DNA of 64,000 nt, from NCBI GenBank assembly GCA_036388675.1, contig DASVRI010000045.1:130700-194699 (forward strand), written 5' to 3'. This DNA is from DASVUS01 sp036388675. Lineage in GTDB: Bacteria > Armatimonadota > Abditibacteriia > Abditibacteriales > Abditibacteriaceae. Both the position numbers and the translations under genes were made by a program. Of this stretch, positions 50,993 to 60,527 are shown piece by piece (the first letter of the stretch is position 1; every line of letters starts with the position of its first letter). Under the pieces are notes generated by a model, which saw nothing but the letters and a program-made list of their open reading frames with translations, had not been told where the DNA came from and ran no database searches.

Positions 50993-52705
50993 TTAGGTGG
51001 ATGCACTGTCCTTGACAATACTCGCGAGACTCGTAACCACAGCATATAACTCGGACAACTCAACAGGTTTGGGTACGTGCATCTGATAACCGGCACCAAG
51101 TGCTTTCACCCGGTCTTCTATACGAGCCAGCGCTGTCAGGGCTACGGCGGGCATTCTGGCTTCACTTTGCAGCTCGCGTTCGCGGATTTGCTGAATGAGT
51201 TGGTAGCCATCTACATGCGGCATGTTGATATCGGAAATCAACATATCTGGACGCCACTCATCCATGTGCGCCAGCGCCCCAGCCGCCGAAGTGGCAGTCT
51301 TAACGCTAGAGCCACACTGTTCAAAGGCAGCTTGGATCATCTCGCAGGTGTCGATCTCATCATCAACGACCAATATCCTCAGCCCGACTAACTCTACAGG
51401 AGCAGACGGCAGGCTCTCGCGCTGCGTTCCTGTTCCACTTGGCTGTGACTGAGACACGGAGGCCCTCTCCTGTGCCAGGGGCAGTGCAACGGTAAAGGTG
51501 GTGCCCTTTGCTGTCCCCTCACTGAATGCCTTAGCCGTCCCACCATGCAGCTCTGTGATGTACTTAACGATGGACAGCCCCATTCCTAAGCCGCCATAGC
51601 TGCGTGTATTGGAACTATCTTCTTGACTGAAACGCTCAAAGATGCGAGGCAGGAATTCTGGATCAACACCAATGCCGTTGTCGCTTATGGTGACTTCAAC
51701 GTGGGATTCAGATGGCTCCATTTGAATTTGGACTCGTCCACCAGCAGGTGTGAACTTGACTGCGTTGGACAACAAATTCCAGATAACCTGTTGCAGACGA
51801 TCACGGTCGCCCAGTACAGAGCCCGTGCTGGGATCGATGATGACTTGAAGGCGAATGCCTTTGGCTTGCGCAGCCGGCATGATACTATCCACAGCCATGT
51901 GGATGATCGAAGAGAGATTGAGCGGCTTGGTGTCAATGCGCATCTTTCCCGTGACAATGCGGGAGATATCCAGCAAATCCTCAATCAGCTGTGCTTGTGC
52001 CTTGACATTACGATCGATCGTCTCCAGTGCTTTATAGGCGGCAACTTCATCCAGCCGCCCGCTACGCAGCATGGATATCCAGCCCATCACAGCTGTGAGC
52101 GGCGTGCGCAACTCGTGCGAGATGGTGGTCAGGAACTCGTCTTTGAGGCGATTGGCCTCCTCGGCTTGTCTTTTCGCTTCTTCCGCCTCGGCCAAGGCGC
52201 TCTGCAACCGTGCTTCGGCGGCCTTGCGGTCGCTGATGTCGCGTGCGATCTTAGAAGCCCCGATGATGGTGCCGTCTGCGGCTCTGATAGGTGACACTGT
52301 CAGGGAGATATCGAGCAGATGGCCGTCTTTGTGAGCTCGCACCGTCTCGTAATGCTCGATCTTCTGGCCTCGTCTGAGTCGCGCCAGGATCTCCGGTTCT
52401 TCATTCTGATGATCAGGTGGAATCAAGCGTAGCACAGGCTGGCCAACCATCTCGTCTTCGGTGTAGCCGAAGACCCGCTCGGCTCCTTTGTTCCAGCTCG
52501 TGATGATGCCATTAAGCGTTTTGCTGATGATAGCGTCATCAGCGGACTCCACAATGGCGGCCAGCCGGTAGGATGCCAAGTCTGAGCTATGCGCTTGCAG
52601 CTTGGTGTCTGACGGTGCCCCTTGCTCCAAGGGTGCTCCTTGCTCCGTTGGTGCTCCTTCAGAGGAAGAATGGGAAGAATTGATGTCAGATGGTTGATTG
52701 CTCAT
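50993..52705 (-). CDS. Hybrid histidine kinase (PAS-HisKA-HATPase-REC)
   Basis: A 570-aa protein with no membrane segments. The N-terminus has a short GAPxEQG-type repeat. A PAS domain (~45-160) reads VESADDAIISKTLNGIITSW. A coiled coil of Ala/Glu/Lys leads to the H box, FLTTISHELRTPLTAVMGW (His197). The HATPase has VIWNLLSNAVKFTPAGG, DNGIGVDPEF and GLGMGLSIVKYI. A C-terminal receiver (~440-560) has LRILVVDDEID, MLISDINMPHVDG and MHVPKPVEL. It is a soluble sensor, probably phosphorelaying to the nearby free receivers. Confidence 0.93.
   Translation of the reverse strand: MSNQPSDINSSHSSSEGAPTEQGAPLEQGAPSDTKLQAHSSDLASYRLAAIVESADDAIISKTLNGIITSWNKGAERVFGYTEDEMVGQPVLRLIPPDHQNEEPEILARLRRGQKIEHYETVRAHKDGHLLDISLTVSPIRAADGTIIGASKIARDISDRKAAEARLQSALAEAEEAKRQAEEANRLKDEFLTTISHELRTPLTAVMGWISMLRSGRLDEVAAYKALETIDRNVKAQAQLIEDLLDISRIVTGKMRIDTKPLNLSSIIHMAVDSIMPAAQAKGIRLQVIIDPSTGSVLGDRDRLQQVIWNLLSNAVKFTPAGGRVQIQMEPSESHVEVTISDNGIGVDPEFLPRIFERFSQEDSSNTRSYGGLGMGLSIVKYITELHGGTAKAFSEGTAKGTTFTVALPLAQERASVSQSQPSGTGTQRESLPSAPVELVGLRILVVDDEIDTCEMIQAAFEQCGSSVKTATSAAGALAHMDEWRPDMLISDINMPHVDGYQLIQQIRERELQSEARMPAVALTALARIEDRVKALGAGYQMHVPKPVELSELYAVVTSLASIVKDSAST
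52613..52661 (-). repeat. Short in-frame repeat in kinase N-terminus
   Basis: Three copies of a ~21-bp unit around GGTGCTCCTTGCTCC encode GAPTEQ, GAPLEQ and GAPSDT at the start of the hybrid kinase. The region is low-complexity and probably disordered. Confidence 0.6.
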
Positions 52706-53016
52706 AATGGTTATTCGTCAACAACGGGCCAAACTTTAGCAGTAGCGGAATGGTGTTCTCATAGACTATCTTCGAGCATCACATAGATGCATGAACTATT
52801 CCACTGATTAGAAATAATGCATGCTCTAGCGCACACTACTGAGAGATGGTGTCTGCGTAAGGACAGAACCTTTTTGATTTTTCAACCTTTTGGGATGACA
52901 CCCATAGGTTCGCCACTGCGGGATTCTGTCGCGCTGCATTGAACTAGCGATTGTCTTTTGCCATGAGAACGGTTTCAAACAACTGTTCCAAAGATAAACA
53001 AAGGTCACTCTTAATG
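52706..53016. other. 311-bp intergenic region
   Basis: I see no gene or strong signal. It is more AT-rich than the flanking kinase genes and contains two ATGCAT words near 52785 and 52818. It probably carries the promoter of the hybrid kinase to its left or of an unseen transcript. Confidence 0.3.
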
Positions 53017-54042
53017 TCAGGATAGTAATTCATCATGTGGCAGCTTCAAAAAAGCGATGGTCAGGCGTGGGTCAAACTGATGGCCCCCCTGCCGCTCAAT
53101 CTCGGCAAGGGCTTCTCCAATCGGCCAAGCCCTTTTATAGGGACGCTCATGGGTGAGAGCGTCAAACACGTCGGCCACTGCGACAATACGTCCAACTAAA
53201 GGGATTGCCTCACCTTCAAGCCCGCCCGGATAACCTTTCCCGTTCCATCGCTCATGATGACTGAGCGCAATTTCGCCCGCCATTTGCAGCCAGGGCGAGC
53301 TACTTCCCGACAAAATTTTGCCGCCGATAGCAGCGTGATGCTTCATGGTGGCAAATTCCTCTTCGGTCAGCTTTCCAGGCTTGAGTAGAATTGTGTCGGA
53401 GATGCCGATTTTACCGACGTCATGCAGTGGAGATGTTTGCTCAATTAAATCCACCTGGTGTTTTGGCAAGTCGAGACACCGCGCGAGGTGGCCCGAGATA
53501 ACTCCGACGCGTCGTGTATGCAAACCGGTGTCGTCATCGCGGTATTCTGCGGCTATCGCCAGACGCTGCAAGGTTTCAAGCTGAGCCTCTTCCAACTTGA
53601 CCGTGCGTGCCTGTACTTTCTGCTCTAATACCACGTTCTGAAATCTGGTTTGAAGCAGGTTATTGGTACGCAGAATGACCTCCGTCGCGTCCAGAGGCTT
53701 GGCTATGAAGTCTTTAGCTCCCGCGCCCAGTGCCTTTCGCTTGACCTGCGACGTAGCGTCTGCTGTAAGAACAAGAAACGGCAGATAGCTGTCGTCGGCG
53801 ATTTGTGCTTGCATTTGCTCCATAACCGCAAAGCCATCGAGATGAGGCATGTTCAGGTCCAGCATGACAATGTCGGGCTGAAATTCATTGAAGCGGGGCA
53901 GTGCCTCACGAGCATCGGTCGTAACTTGGATATTCTTGTAGCCCGCCTGCTGGAGAATGACCTCCAAATAGCGGACATTGGCCGGCTCATCATCTACGAT
54001 GAGAATTCTCGCGTCCTTGAGAGAGAGTTCAGATATGCTCAT
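53017..54042 (-). CDS. HD-GYP response regulator (c-di-GMP phosphodiesterase type)
   Basis: A 341-aa protein. The receiver domain (~10-130) has ARILIVDDEPANVRYLEVIL, DIVMLDLNMPHLDG and FIAKPLDATE. A short linker leads to an HD-GYP domain (~160-335): TGLHTRRVGVIS, SPLHDVGKIGISD (HD metal ligands), MKHHAAIG and SHHERWNGKGYPGGL (the GYP motif, with Asn in place of the usual Asp). Such proteins hydrolyse cyclic di-GMP. It overlaps the 1346-aa kinase upstream by 4 bp, so the kinase is the likely input. Confidence 0.94.
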   Translation of the reverse strand: MSISELSLKDARILIVDDEPANVRYLEVILQQAGYKNIQVTTDAREALPRFNEFQPDIVMLDLNMPHLDGFAVMEQMQAQIADDSYLPFLVLTADATSQVKRKALGAGAKDFIAKPLDATEVILRTNNLLQTRFQNVVLEQKVQARTVKLEEAQLETLQRLAIAAEYRDDDTGLHTRRVGVISGHLARCLDLPKHQVDLIEQTSPLHDVGKIGISDTILLKPGKLTEEEFATMKHHAAIGGKILSGSSSPWLQMAGEIALSHHERWNGKGYPGGLEGEAIPLVGRIVAVADVFDALTHERPYKRAWPIGEALAEIERQGGHQFDPRLTIAFLKLPHDELLS

Positions 54043-57000
54043 GCGGCTTGTTCCTTTAATATCGTGTCTACAGTTTGTAGAATTTCTTTAACGTTAAGTG
54101 GTTTGGTGAGGTAGAAATTCGCTCCGGCATCCAGCACGCGTTTGATTTGCGTCGCGGTCGCATCAGCGCTGATGACCACAACGGGGATGTCACGCGTTTC
54201 AGAGTACTCGCGCAGCCGGCAGAGTACTTCGTAGCCAGTAATATCCGGCAGATGCAAGTCCAACAGGATCAGGTCGAAATGATGCTGGCGGGCCAGATCG
54301 AGACCTACACTTCCCTGCGTGACTCCTTCCAGTTTGATTGCCGGGCGGTGTTGCAGGATAGCCTCAATAAGTCGGAAGTTGGATGAATTGTCCTCAATCG
54401 AAAGCACGTTAAAGGTACCGGCCTCTGCCCCTGTTTCATGGACTTGAGGCTTGTTCTCCAGTACTGCCTCTGTTTTCTCCGATAGACATTCTGTCAACGG
54501 CAGATCAATGGTAAAAGTACTGCCTTGTCCTTCCACACTTTCTACACTCAGAGTTCCATTCATGGCTTCCGTCAGCCGCCGGGAAAGCGCTAAGCCAAGC
54601 CCGGTTCCCTCGATCCCGGACTTTGCGGCATTCAGGCGCTCGAAGGGCACAAAGAGTTTCTTCAAGTCTTCAGCAGAGATGCCCGGTCCGGTATCGTTCA
54701 CTCGAATTCTGAGCCTGCCTGATGCGGCTTTCTCACAGATGATCGAAACGCTCCCACCATTGCGGTTGTACTTAACGGCATTGGATAACAGATTAATGAG
54801 TACTTGCTTGAGCCTCTGGCGGTCAGCCATGACGTAGCTATCACATGACATCGCTTCCGCACCGTCTATCCGGACACCGTGTTGAGTCGCCAACGGGTGC
54901 ATCAGTTCCAGAGACTCGCGGATGACCTCATGAATGGGAACAGGTTCGGTAGAAAGGTCCGTGTGCCCGGCTTCGATGCGAGCAATATTCAACACTTCAT
55001 TGATCAGTTCCAGCAGGTGCCGCCCACCTTTGAGGATGTGCCCTGTGCTCTCGCTTTGCAATGGAGTAAGTTCCTGCATCTCCATAATCTGCCCAAAGCC
55101 CAGAATCGCGTTGAGGGGAGTACGCAGCTCGTGGCTCATGCGCGAAAGGAACTCACTTTTGGCGGCGTTAGCGGCGTCGGCTTCTTCTTTGGCACGTTGC
55201 AACTCGACTTCGGCCTGCCTGCGCTCGGTGATGTCGTGCATCACCACCACAGCACCAAGCTTCCCACCGGCAGCGTCAAAGAGCGGCTCACCATTGTTTG
55301 TTACCAGGCGAGTACTGCCTTCGTGAGGTGCAATCACCATCTCCGTGTTGCGCACATGCTCCCCGCGAAGCGCCTTAAAGAGAGGCACGTCTGCCTGTCG
55401 CATCGGAGTGACGCCATCAGCCATAAATAGAGAGTAATGCTGTGACCACCGGTCGGACGGCAGCGGTTCAAGGGGTAAGCCATGAAATTCTCGGGTGGCA
55501 CGATTGAAGAAAGTCAATTGCCCGTCGGCATCACAGGCCACAATGCCTTCTGCAGTGTTTTCCAGAACGGCTTGCAGAAACTCATGGTTCTTATAAAGAG
55601 CTTCTTCGGTGCGCCGCTGCTCCAGCGCCGCCGCCGCCACGTTCGCCATAGCCTGGAGGAAGTGAATGTCGTCCTGGGTGAAGTTGCGTTGCTGCAGCGT
55701 GTGTGCCCCTAGAGTTCCAAAGGGTTGTTTGGAACTGCCCACGATGACCGTAGTGCTGCTGACAATGCCCTCATCCAACAAGAAAGATGAAGGTTTAAAG
55801 CGGGTTTCAGACCGCAAATTCGTCACTGCCACGGGTAGATGTGACAGCAGCGCATAACCTGCTTGCGAATCAGCGCGGCCAGACACCACGTGATTGATGA
55901 TGTCCGTTTTGAAACCGGTGGCGGCGCGAATACGCATGGTGTCGCCGCCTGGTCTCAGTTCAAGAACTGCGCTGAACTCTACGCCCAGGGTCACCGTTAC
56001 GAGAGCGGTGGCAATGGTCAACAAAGTGTCCATGTCAACATTGGTTAAAGCCAGTTGCCCCAGTTCGGCCACGGCTTCCTGTTGACGCGCCTGCGCGCGC
56101 GTTTCCGTATTAGCTTGCTGCAATTCCGCCGTGCGCTCTTCAACGCGTAATTCCAGGACATTATTGGCTTCGGACAAGGCGGCTTCCGCCTCTTTGCGGA
56201 CGTCGATGTCCTGGGCTATGCCCGCGATGCGGTAAAGCTCGCCCTGTTCGTTGTAGATGGGAAAAGTGCGCGCCCATACCCAGCGCACCGAGCCGTCTGG
56301 ACGCACAATGCGGTGTTCCTCACTGTAGCCATTGGGCTCGCCTTGATGTTCAAGTGCGGCCAGTATGCGTTGGCGATCATCCGGGTGAACGGTATCTATG
56401 AAGCTCATCGAGTGATCCAGCAAGCTCTGAGAGGTGCGCTCCCATACTTTCTCATAGGCCGGACTGACGTAGAGTAGCTTTCCTTGCACAGGATCAAACA
56501 GCCAGAAGACTTCGTCAACGCTTTCAGCCATCTGGCGGAAGCGTTCTTCGCTCTCCCTTAAGGCCGCCGCTGCTTCTTTGTCACCTGTCACATCATGAGC
56601 CACACAGTACCATAGCTCTTCATACGGCACGACAGTCCAGCGCAGCCATTTATAAGAACCATCGCGGCAACGATAGCGGTTTTCAAAGTCCGTGACCGCA
56701 AGGCCGATTTCGAGCCGCGCCGCTCCATGTGCTGTGATAGCGTGGTCGTCGGGATGCACGAATTCCATAAACGGCACGGCCATCAGTTCGGCGTTGGTAA
56801 TGCCAAGTGCGGCTTCAAAGGCCGGGTTCAACCGCTTAAAATAGCCGTCGCTGTCGATGACAGCCAGCATGTCGAGTGACAGTGTGAAGAAACGGTCGCG
56901 CTCTTCTTCGGCCTCTTTGCGAGCCGTGATGTCCATAATCAGCCCATTCCATAGCGTGCCGCCGGAAGGCAGGTGCTGAGGACGCGAATTGATTTGAATC

Positions 57001-58079
57001 CATTTTGTCGTTCCCGAGGCCAAACGAATGCGTCCTTCCCAACTTCGTGGCAGCAGCGTTTCCTTCGAGGCTAACACGCTGCGGTCGAATTCGCTGCGGT
57101 CATCAGGATGCACCTGATCTATCGGCCAGCAGGGGTTACTCTGCAGTACTCCCGGCTCTATTTCGAAGATCTCCTGAAAGCCCTGACCAACAAAAGGCCA
57201 CTCAATTGAATCGTCAGGCAGCATGGCAAACTGATACACCATGCCCGGCGTATTCGCCACAATGTTTTGGAACCTCTGTTCGCTCGCGCGCAGTTCCTCC
57301 TCCGCCAGCTTACGTTCGGTGATATCGCGGATGTTACATTGAATAACTTGACGGTCGCTCACCGTATAAACGTTGCTGACAAATTCCACGTCTATAAACC
57401 GTCCACTTTTGGTGGCGAGGGGTAGGTCCGAGTAAACAATATAGCCATCTTCCTTCAACGTGGCGAAGGCTGCTTGATTGGCCTTCTTATCGCGAAAAGG
57501 AGCGATCTCCCACAATCGTTTGCCGATAAAATCGGTAAGGGTATACCCCAGCAACTTTTCTAGAAAAGGATTGGCGTCAGTGATTTTGCCGGACTCGGCG
57601 TCGAGGATGAAGATGCCGTCCTGAGTCGTTTCAAAGAGTCGCCGGTAGCCGACTTCCGAAGCCTTCAACCTTTGTTCGGAGATCTTGCGCTCGATGGCGT
57701 AGCGGATGGTGCGGGACAGCATCGTGCTGTTGATCTTCCCTTTGACCAGGAAGTCCTGTGCTCCGTCTTTCACCGCGCGGACGGCGAGTCCTTCATCTTC
57801 CAGTCCTGACAAGATGAGAATGGGAACCGTTGGGTACTCGAGCTGCATTTGTGCAAAGGTTTCAAGCCCCTGGCTGTCGGGAAGACCAAGGTCTAAAAGC
57901 ACCAGGTCGAAGCGATGGTCGCGCAGAGACGCCAGCGCCCCGTCCAGCCGTGAAACACAGGTCGACGCGAATCCCGGCGCGCCCACTTCAAGCAGAAATT
58001 CCTCTATTAGGAGTGCATCGGTAGAGTTGTCTTCCACCAGCAGGATTTGAAGCGAGCTACCTTCGGTCTTTTTACTCAT
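54039..58079 (-). CDS. Large multi-sensor hybrid histidine kinase (REC-PAS-GAF-PAS-HisKA-HATPase-REC)
   Basis: A 1346-aa soluble protein. An N-terminal receiver (~12-130, LQILLVEDNSTDALL) precedes four PAS domains (~140-640). A coiled coil, a GAF domain (~690-840) and a fifth PAS (~850-975) follow. The H box is FLSRMSHELRTPLNAIL (near residue 1000). The HATPase has LINLLSNAVKYNRNGG, DTGPGISAEDL and GTGLGLALSRRL. A C-terminal receiver (~1235-1340) has DLILLDLHLPDITG and FYLTKPLNV. It begins 2 bp after the receiver gene at 58082 and overlaps the HD-GYP gene. It probably integrates several signals for c-di-GMP control. Confidence 0.94.
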   Translation of the reverse strand: MSKKTEGSSLQILLVEDNSTDALLIEEFLLEVGAPGFASTCVSRLDGALASLRDHRFDLVLLDLGLPDSQGLETFAQMQLEYPTVPILILSGLEDEGLAVRAVKDGAQDFLVKGKINSTMLSRTIRYAIERKISEQRLKASEVGYRRLFETTQDGIFILDAESGKITDANPFLEKLLGYTLTDFIGKRLWEIAPFRDKKANQAAFATLKEDGYIVYSDLPLATKSGRFIDVEFVSNVYTVSDRQVIQCNIRDITERKLAEEELRASEQRFQNIVANTPGMVYQFAMLPDDSIEWPFVGQGFQEIFEIEPGVLQSNPCWPIDQVHPDDRSEFDRSVLASKETLLPRSWEGRIRLASGTTKWIQINSRPQHLPSGGTLWNGLIMDITARKEAEEERDRFFTLSLDMLAVIDSDGYFKRLNPAFEAALGITNAELMAVPFMEFVHPDDHAITAHGAARLEIGLAVTDFENRYRCRDGSYKWLRWTVVPYEELWYCVAHDVTGDKEAAAALRESEERFRQMAESVDEVFWLFDPVQGKLLYVSPAYEKVWERTSQSLLDHSMSFIDTVHPDDRQRILAALEHQGEPNGYSEEHRIVRPDGSVRWVWARTFPIYNEQGELYRIAGIAQDIDVRKEAEAALSEANNVLELRVEERTAELQQANTETRAQARQQEAVAELGQLALTNVDMDTLLTIATALVTVTLGVEFSAVLELRPGGDTMRIRAATGFKTDIINHVVSGRADSQAGYALLSHLPVAVTNLRSETRFKPSSFLLDEGIVSSTTVIVGSSKQPFGTLGAHTLQQRNFTQDDIHFLQAMANVAAAALEQRRTEEALYKNHEFLQAVLENTAEGIVACDADGQLTFFNRATREFHGLPLEPLPSDRWSQHYSLFMADGVTPMRQADVPLFKALRGEHVRNTEMVIAPHEGSTRLVTNNGEPLFDAAGGKLGAVVVMHDITERRQAEVELQRAKEEADAANAAKSEFLSRMSHELRTPLNAILGFGQIMEMQELTPLQSESTGHILKGGRHLLELINEVLNIARIEAGHTDLSTEPVPIHEVIRESLELMHPLATQHGVRIDGAEAMSCDSYVMADRQRLKQVLINLLSNAVKYNRNGGSVSIICEKAASGRLRIRVNDTGPGISAEDLKKLFVPFERLNAAKSGIEGTGLGLALSRRLTEAMNGTLSVESVEGQGSTFTIDLPLTECLSEKTEAVLENKPQVHETGAEAGTFNVLSIEDNSSNFRLIEAILQHRPAIKLEGVTQGSVGLDLARQHHFDLILLDLHLPDITGYEVLCRLREYSETRDIPVVVISADATATQIKRVLDAGANFYLTKPLNVKEILQTVDTILKEQAA

Positions 58080-58081
58080 TG

Positions 58082-58546
58082 TTATTGCCCATTAGCGCCG
58101 CTGTCCGTCGGCAGAGTGACGACTGTAAACCAGAACTGGTCTATAGCCCGTACTACGTTGGCGAACTGATCGAAGTCCACCGGCTTACTGATGTAGCAAT
58201 TCGCATGGAGTTCGTAAGAAGCGAGTACATCTTCCTGGGCTTGTGAGGTAGTCAACACAACCACCGGGATATTCTTAAGGTCTTCATCGGCTTTGGCTTC
58301 GGCAAGGACTTCGCGTCCCTCTTTGCGTGGCATGTTCAAGTCCAGCAATATCAGGTCGGGACGAGGAACCGCAGAGTATTCCCGCTCCTTGCGCAGGAAG
58401 GCCATGGCTTCAACGCCATCTTTCACCACGCTCAAGTTGTTGCGCACTTTGGCAAATTCCAGCGCCTCCTCGGCCAACATTACATCCGTGGCACTATCCT
58501 CGACCAGCAATATCTCAATCGGTCTGCCGGTTGTAATTGCATTCAT
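58082..58546 (-). CDS. Rcp1-like response regulator, copy 2
   Basis: A 154-aa single receiver of the Rcp1 type (phytochrome-associated CheY-like): EILLVEDSATDVMLAEEALE, PDLILLDLNMPRKEG (phospho-Asp), VVVLTTSQAQEDV and CYISKPVDFDQF with a C-terminal QFWFTVVTLP extension typical of Rcp1. It is very similar to the next gene upstream, with roughly 80-85% identity by eye. The 4-bp overlap (ATGA) couples them. It lies between the 504-aa PAS kinase and the 1346-aa hybrid kinase. Confidence 0.92.
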   Translation of the reverse strand: MNAITTGRPIEILLVEDSATDVMLAEEALEFAKVRNNLSVVKDGVEAMAFLRKEREYSAVPRPDLILLDLNMPRKEGREVLAEAKADEDLKNIPVVVLTTSQAQEDVLASYELHANCYISKPVDFDQFANVVRAIDQFWFTVVTLPTDSGANGQ

Positions 58547-59016
58547 GAATTCCCTCTCGTTTTAGTGGTGCCGGTTGTTGGCAGGAGTACTATGGTGAAC
58601 CAAAATTGTTCGATAGCCTGCACCACATTGGCGAATTGATCGAAGTCCACCGGCTTACTGATGTAACAGTTCGCGTGCAGGCCGTAAGCATTGAGTACGT
58701 CCTGTTCCGCTTTGGATGTGGTGAGAATAACTACCGGAATCTGTTTCAGCTTCTCATCGGCTTTGACCTCAGCCAAGACTTCGCGCCCGTCTTTGCGTGG
58801 CATGTTCAAGTCCAGCAATATCAAGTCGGGACGAGGAACCTCGGAGTACTCTCGCTCTTTGTGCAGGAAAGCCATCGCCTCCACGCCATCTTTCACTACG
58901 CTCAGGTTGTTGCGCACCTTGGCTTCGGCGAGCGCTTCTTCCGCCAGCATCACGTCGGTCGCACTATCCTCGACCAACAGGATCTCAATGGGTCTGCCGC
59001 TTGTTACTGTGTTCAT
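58543..59016 (-). CDS. Rcp1-like response regulator, copy 1
   Basis: A 157-aa single receiver, a tandem paralog of the gene at 58082-58546. It has the same EILLVEDSATDVM start, LILLDLNMPRKDG, VVILTTSKAEQDV, CYISKPVDFDQF and the QFWFTIVLLP tail. The C-terminal ~10 residues differ (Thr/Lys-rich). It overlaps the PAS kinase gene upstream by 4 bp, so it is the most likely direct phosphoacceptor of that kinase. Confidence 0.92.
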   Translation of the reverse strand: MNTVTSGRPIEILLVEDSATDVMLAEEALAEAKVRNNLSVVKDGVEAMAFLHKEREYSEVPRPDLILLDLNMPRKDGREVLAEVKADEKLKQIPVVILTTSKAEQDVLNAYGLHANCYISKPVDFDQFANVVQAIEQFWFTIVLLPTTGTTKTRGNS

Positions 59017-60527
59017 GAATAATCCTTAGCCATGAGTGACGAATCAACGATTGTAAAATGAAACGTCGTGCCGCTCTCTATATCTGAGTCAAGCCAGATT
59101 CGTCCGCCGTGACGTTCGACAATCTTTTTACAGACCGCCAGGCCAATGCCCGTACCAGGATATTCGTCCCGCGTGACCAGCCGTTGAAAAATGACAAAGA
59201 TGCGCTCGAAGTACTGCGGTTCGATACCCGGCCCGTTATCACGCACCGAGAACTTCCACGTATTCTCCTCGCGCTGGGCACTCACATGGATTTTGAGAGG
59301 TTGATCGCCACGAAACTTGATAGAGTTGCTGAGCAGGTTTTGCAACAACTGGCGCAGTTGAGAGGCGTCGGCCATCACTTCCGGCAAATCATCGTGGGTT
59401 ATGGTTGCACCACTCTCGGCTATGGCGACTTCGAGATTGGCCATCACATCCCGCAGTACTCCGGCAAAGTCGGTGGGAGCGAACGCATCGCCGTGGCGGT
59501 TCAATCGTGAAAACGCCAGCAGGTCGCTGACCAGAGTTTGCATGCGCGTGACGGCGGCAACGGCATGGTTGATGATTTCATCGGCGCGGGCATCAAGCTG
59601 GCCCTGATAGCGGCGTTGGAGTACTTGCACTGTGCCGGCCATCGCGCGCAACGGCTCCTGCAAATCGTGCGAGGCGACATAAGCGAACTGCTCCAACTCG
59701 GCATTGGAACGCAATAATTCAGCCTCTGATTGCTTGGCTTCGGTGATGTCGCGGGCGATTCCAGCGATTCCTGTAATTTTGCCCTGGCCATCTTTGATTG
59801 GCGAAAGAGTGAAAGAAACATCAAGCCGCTTGCCGTCTTTGCGAACGCGCACGGTTTCGTGGTGCTCCATCGTTTCGCCGCCCCGGATGGTTTTCAGGAT
59901 GTGCGACAGTTCGTCCGGCATTTCCGATGGAATCAGCATCGCTGCTGAGCGGCCAATGGCTTCTTCCGCCGAGTAGCCGTATAACCTTCGCGCTCCACCG
60001 TTCCAGGTGACGATGACGCCTTCCAAATCCTCGCCGATGATGGCGTCGTCGGCGGCTTCGACAATCGCGGCTCGAGCTGCAAACGCTTCGGCTTCCTTCT
60101 TTTTTTCCTCGATGTCAGTGCAGGTGCCGACCCACTTGAGGATTTGCCCATCGGCATCATACACTGGCACGGCTCGCGCCAAGTGCCAGCGATAAACGCC
60201 ATCGGCGGCCCGCTTAAAACGATATTCCGTTTCAAAGGTATCGCCTGTCCGCAGCGATTCCGTCCAGTTATCGTTGAACTTCCCAAAATCATCCGGATGA
60301 AGCAGCATCTCCCAGCCACGGCCCTCCGTTTCATCCAGCGTTGTGCCGGTGTAGTCGAACCAACGCTGGTTGTAATAATCCAGCCTACCATCGGGTTGGG
60401 CCGTCCATACAATCTGTGGCATGGCGTCGGCCAGGGCATGGTACTGCTCCTCGCTGGCTAAGCGCGTTATCTCAACCCGCTGATGTTCTCCTACTTCCAT
60501 TTCAGGTGCTGTATTTAGGTGTGGCAT
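59013..60527 (-). CDS. PAS-PAS histidine kinase of the phytochrome-kinase type
   Basis: A 504-aa soluble kinase. Two PAS/PAC domains (~25-145 and ~150-265) are followed by a HisKA domain whose phospho-His lies in VASHDLQEPLRAMAGTVQVL, the SHDLQEPLR variant common in kinases paired with Rcp1-type regulators. The HATPase has LLQNLLSNSIKFRG, VRDNGPGIEPQY and GTGIGLAVCKKIV. There is no receiver domain of its own; its partners are the two overlapping Rcp1-like genes downstream. It overlaps the upstream regulator gene by 13 bp. Confidence 0.94.
   Translation of the reverse strand: MPHLNTAPEMEVGEHQRVEITRLASEEQYHALADAMPQIVWTAQPDGRLDYYNQRWFDYTGTTLDETEGRGWEMLLHPDDFGKFNDNWTESLRTGDTFETEYRFKRAADGVYRWHLARAVPVYDADGQILKWVGTCTDIEEKKKEAEAFAARAAIVEAADDAIIGEDLEGVIVTWNGGARRLYGYSAEEAIGRSAAMLIPSEMPDELSHILKTIRGGETMEHHETVRVRKDGKRLDVSFTLSPIKDGQGKITGIAGIARDITEAKQSEAELLRSNAELEQFAYVASHDLQEPLRAMAGTVQVLQRRYQGQLDARADEIINHAVAAVTRMQTLVSDLLAFSRLNRHGDAFAPTDFAGVLRDVMANLEVAIAESGATITHDDLPEVMADASQLRQLLQNLLSNSIKFRGDQPLKIHVSAQREENTWKFSVRDNGPGIEPQYFERIFVIFQRLVTRDEYPGTGIGLAVCKKIVERHGGRIWLDSDIESGTTFHFTIVDSSLMAKDYS

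Noticed and set aside
51623..52294. A 223-codon open frame on the plus strand opposite the hybrid kinase.
   Set aside because: It lies wholly antisense to a gene with all kinase motifs, has no recognisable domain, and arises from the codon bias of the real gene. The same holds for plus-strand frames at 54879-55430 and 61728-62378.
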